Positions 61,460-64,000 of a stretch of 64,000 bases of DNA are shown here, in pieces (position 1 is the stretch's first letter; the number at the start of each line of letters is the position of its first letter). A program made the position numbers and the translations under genes. The stretch is from Candidatus Nitrospira neomarina. GTDB taxonomy: Bacteria > Nitrospirota > Nitrospiria > Nitrospirales > UBA8639. Below the pieces are notes generated by a model. It had not been told where the DNA came from and made no database searches. It was given only the letters and a program-made list of their open reading frames with translations. Location of the stretch: NCBI RefSeq assembly GCF_032051675.1, contig NZ_CP116968.1, forward strand, positions 3,100,001 through 3,164,000. Reading direction: 5' to 3'.

Positions 61460-62776
61460 ATGAGAACAGACCTTGTTATTATCGGAGGCGGCCTGGCCGG
61501 ATCGGAAGCGGCTTGGCAGGCGGCCAACTCTGGCGCCAGAGTAACCCTATATGAAATGCGGCCTAAGGAAGAAACAGCCGCACATAAGACCGAACACCTG
61601 GCCGAGATTGTCTGCTCAAACTCTTTGGGATCGAATGATCCTCTCAGCGCTCCTGGAATGTTGAAAGAGGAAATGCGGCAATTGCACTCCTTGATCATCC
61701 GAATTGCCGACGAGGTGCGGATCCCGGCAGGAACGGCATTAGCGGTGGATAGAGACCAATTTGCCTGCAAGGTGACCCGAGCATTGGCCGAACACCCGAA
61801 TATCAAAATTCTTCGAGAAGAGATCCATGAAATTCCCGAGGATGCGCTGTGCATAATTGCCACCGGCCCCCTAACCTCACCCAAATTGTCTGAGGCAATC
61901 ATCCAGTTCACCCAATCGAAAAACCTGTTTTTCTTCGACGCCATCTCACCGATCGTGGATGCGGATTCACTCAACACAGACCGGACGTTTATGGCATCAC
62001 GGTATGAAAAAGGATCGGCGGATTACGTGAATTGTCCTATGGACGAAGAAACCTATAACGCCTTCTATAACGCATTGATCGAAGCTGAACGCGTCCAGCC
62101 AAAGTCTTTCGAGAAGGTGCCGTATTTTGAAGGATGTCTCCCGATTGAGGTCATGGCCGACCGTGGTCGCCAGACCTTATTGTTTGGCCCCCTCAAGCCT
62201 GTGGGATTAATTGATCCCAAAACCGGCCAACGGCCCTATGCTGTGTTACAATTACGTCCAGAAAACGCTCATGGCTCCTGTTATAATCTGGTAGGGTTTC
62301 AAACCAAACTCACCTATCCGGAACAACGCCGAATCTTCAGAATGATCCCTGGTTTAGAGCAGGCTGAATTTTTACGATGTGGAAGCATCCATCGAAATAC
62401 CTATATCAATGCACCAATCCTTTTACAAAACACCTTGCAGGTGAAAAAACAGCCACGCATCTTTTTTGCCGGACAATTGGTTGGAGTAGAAGGTTATGTG
62501 GAGGCTGCCGCCAGTGGAGGGATAGCCGGAATTAATGCCGCTCGCATCCTATCAGGGCGTGATCCGATCACCCCACCGCCCTCTACGGCTCATGGAGCAC
62601 TGCTTCATTACATTACGACTTGTGAGCCAAAGTACTTTCAACCGATTAACTCAAACTTTGGGCTATACCCGCCACTTGATACACCGGTGCGAGACAAACA
62701 GAAAAAACGACAACTCATCCAAGAACGGGCCACTACCCATTTCAAAGCATGGATGACGCAATCCGAGCTTTCGTAA
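61460..62776 (+). CDS. trmFO: Folate/FAD-dependent tRNA (uracil-54-C5)-methyltransferase TrmFO
   Basis: 438 residues. Methylates U54 of tRNA (ribothymidine in the T-loop) using methylenetetrahydrofolate and FADH2. The N-terminal FAD motif is VIIGGGLAGSEAAWQAANSG, followed by YEMRPKEETAAHKTEHLAEI and VCSNSLGSND, a highly conserved TrmFO block. Next are FFFDAISPIVDADSLN, YVNCPMDEETYNAFYNAL, and FEGCLPIEVMADRGRQTLLF, which contains the substrate-side cysteine. It ends at FAGQLVGVEGYVEAAASGGI. Length and order match the family closely. It overlaps the xerC gene by 28 bp, so the two are co-expressed. Confidence 0.96.
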   Translation: MRTDLVIIGGGLAGSEAAWQAANSGARVTLYEMRPKEETAAHKTEHLAEIVCSNSLGSNDPLSAPGMLKEEMRQLHSLIIRIADEVRIPAGTALAVDRDQFACKVTRALAEHPNIKILREEIHEIPEDALCIIATGPLTSPKLSEAIIQFTQSKNLFFFDAISPIVDADSLNTDRTFMASRYEKGSADYVNCPMDEETYNAFYNALIEAERVQPKSFEKVPYFEGCLPIEVMADRGRQTLLFGPLKPVGLIDPKTGQRPYAVLQLRPENAHGSCYNLVGFQTKLTYPEQRRIFRMIPGLEQAEFLRCGSIHRNTYINAPILLQNTLQVKKQPRIFFAGQLVGVEGYVEAAASGGIAGINAARILSGRDPITPPPSTAHGALLHYITTCEPKYFQPINSNFGLYPPLDTPVRDKQKKRQLIQERATTHFKAWMTQSELS

Positions 62777-63723
62777 TGTACCTTCAATTGGAACGGGGAG
62801 TTTCGCCTGAAACACGCCGCAGTTACCAGTCCGACCTCAAACAATTCATGGCGCACATTCGAAACTCCCTTTCCGGGAACGATCTTTCAGAGCCTGGCGT
62901 TATCGACTCACTCCATATTCGATCCTATCTCAAGAGCCTCAGCGATCAAGGGTTAAAAAAAGCCTCACTGGCCAGAAAACTGGCATGTCTCAAAAGCTTT
63001 TTTCGTTTTTTAGTTGAAGACGGACGGATTTCGCGTAATCCGGCCTCCACGGTTCGTTCGCCTCGACAAGGGACGCGTCTTCCCACCGTCCTCACCAAAG
63101 ACGAAGCCAACACCCTTTTAGACTCGTCAGCATCCCAGCAATGGATTGTGTTGAGAAACCACGCCATTCTAGAAACCTTGTATGCAAGCGGGGCTCGGGT
63201 ATCAGAATTAGTCGGGTTAAATTGGGCGGATGTGGATCTAGAAACCCGATCGATCCGACTGCGGGGAAAAGGGAAAAAAGAGCGGATGGTGCCTATTGGC
63301 ACAGTGGCTGCTGATGCCATCTTGGAATATCAACGTCATCCGCCCCACAAGAACAAGATTTTACAAACCGGAACAACGGCCCCACGGGTGCCCTACTCAG
63401 GATCGCAACCTCTTTTCCTCAATGCTCGAGGAGGACGGTTGACCGCTCGAAGCGTGGAACGCATGATGAAGCAAGAGACCGAACACCGCTTCACTAAGAC
63501 GGTCACTCCCCATACTCTGCGCCATTCCTTTGCCACCCACCTCCTCGATGAAGGAGCGGACCTGCGGGCCATCCAGGAACTCTTGGGCCATGCCTCGCTC
63601 GCCACAACCCAAAAATACACCCATGTGGCCACTGATCAACTCATGGCCGTTTATGACCGGGCACACCCCCGATCCGGCTCTTCTCACTCCATACCCCCAG
63701 AAGGAGACCCTCTCAAACGATGA
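62749..63723 (+). CDS. xerC: Tyrosine recombinase XerC
   Basis: 324-residue site-specific recombinase that resolves chromosome dimers with XerD at dif. The N-terminal SAM-like core-binding domain ([20 protein letters not shown]) precedes the catalytic domain, with Arg in [16 protein letters not shown], Lys in [15 protein letters not shown], the H-x-x-R box in [19 protein letters not shown], and the final His plus Tyr nucleophile in [16 protein letters not shown]. The ATG at 62749 keeps the complete first helix; an ATG at 62776 overlapping the trmFO stop (TAATG) is an alternative. Being next to hslV matches the codV-clpQY/xerC-hslVU order of many bacteria, so XerC is preferred to XerD. Confidence 0.92.
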   Translation: MDDAIRAFVMYLQLERGVSPETRRSYQSDLKQFMAHIRNSLSGNDLSEPGVIDSLHIRSYLKSLSDQGLKKASLARKLACLKSFFRFLVEDGRISRNPASTVRSPRQGTRLPTVLTKDEANTLLDSSASQQWIVLRNHAILETLYASGARVSELVGLNWADVDLETRSIRLRGKGKKERMVPIGTVAADAILEYQRHPPHKNKILQTGTTAPRVPYSGSQPLFLNARGGRLTARSVERMMKQETEHRFTKTVTPHTLRHSFATHLLDEGADLRAIQELLGHASLATTQKYTHVATDQLMAVYDRAHPRSGSSHSIPPEGDPLKR

Positions 63724-64000
63724 AGATTCGATCCACGACGATTCTGTGCGTACGCAAGGGGCCTACAGTGGCCATGGGCTGTGACGGCCAAGTCACCGTC
63801 GGCAGCACCATTATGAAGAGTAACGCCAAAAAACTCCGGAAGATGCATCAAGACAAGGTGCTGACTGGCTTTGCCGGGGCCACCGCAGATGCGTTTACCT
63901 TATTTGAAAAATTTGACGCCAAGCTGGAAGAGTATCGAGGGAATTTGACCCGAGCTGCCGTTGAACTGGCGAAGGATTGGCGAACCGATCGGGTCCTTCG
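63720..64000 (+). CDS. hslV: ATP-dependent protease subunit HslV, 3' part outside the window
   Basis: The first about 93 codons of the proteolytic subunit of the HslUV (ClpQY) complex. [20 protein letters not shown] and [18 protein letters not shown] are followed by [20 protein letters not shown] and [16 protein letters not shown], the standard HslV sequence. The catalytic N-terminal Thr should be one of the two at residues 6-7 (RSTTI), implying removal of about five residues, more than the single Met removed in E. coli. The start overlaps the xerC stop (ATGA), so the genes are translationally coupled. hslU probably follows beyond the window. Confidence 0.95.
   Translation, partial: MKIRSTTILCVRKGPTVAMGCDGQVTVGSTIMKSNAKKLRKMHQDKVLTGFAGATADAFTLFEKFDAKLEEYRGNLTRAAVELAKDWRTDRVL

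Overview
The window looks like a chromosomal segment of a Nitrospira-like bacterium (phylum Nitrospirota). This is an inference from gene content: a five-gene 2-oxoacid:ferredoxin oxidoreductase operon of the type used in the reductive TCA cycle of Nitrospira and Aquificales, trmFO, and a xerC-hslV pair. No database search was possible. Genes at the two ends are housekeeping; the 50 kb between them is accessory, repeat-bearing and rich in signalling proteins.

Layout. 1-1935: Fe-S cluster genes (iscS cut by the window edge, iscR, a divergent [2Fe-2S] ferredoxin). 2145-20013: a two-partner-secretion island with a TpsB outer-membrane pore, an OmpA-like protein, a DUF928 protein, an exported TPR-CHAT (caspase-like) protein, two 35-residue membrane peptides and three tandem TpsA (filamentous-haemagglutinin-type) exoproteins. 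20108-22504: an AT-rich trio of exported proteins, including a metzincin-like lipoprotein. 23516-36901: a signalling block with a GAF/AAA+/Fis regulator, two CHASE2-cyclase plus GAF-histidine-kinase pairs, a broken FecR gene, a class-II cyclic-nucleotide phosphodiesterase and a CRP-type regulator. Two perfect TGTGA-N6-TCACA sites lie upstream of the phosphodiesterase, and a variant palindrome lies in front of the tpsA genes. The block therefore reads as a local cAMP circuit that may control the surface exoproteins.

38585-53798: two tandem cyclase-AAA-TPR giants (a duplication that left a 36-codon remnant of the next gene), a DUF3237 protein, an encapsulin-like HK97-fold shell protein, a small CARDB-like protein, a phytoene-desaturase-like flavoenzyme, a polyprenyl diphosphate synthase, a FadL-type outer-membrane channel and isopentenyl-diphosphate isomerase. 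A shell protein beside isoprenoid enzymes, with no recognisable classical cargo, is the most attractive candidate for an undescribed system. 54416-64000: a STAS protein, tRNA-Asn, a small acidic protein, the oxidoreductase operon, a membrane protein, cysQ, trmFO, xerC and the start of hslV.

Mobile and repeat DNA: three copies of a 163-166 bp MITE with terminal inverted repeats and apparent TA target sites, one of which supplies the stop codon of the phosphodiesterase gene; a second repeat family in two inverted copies; and a degraded transposase tail.
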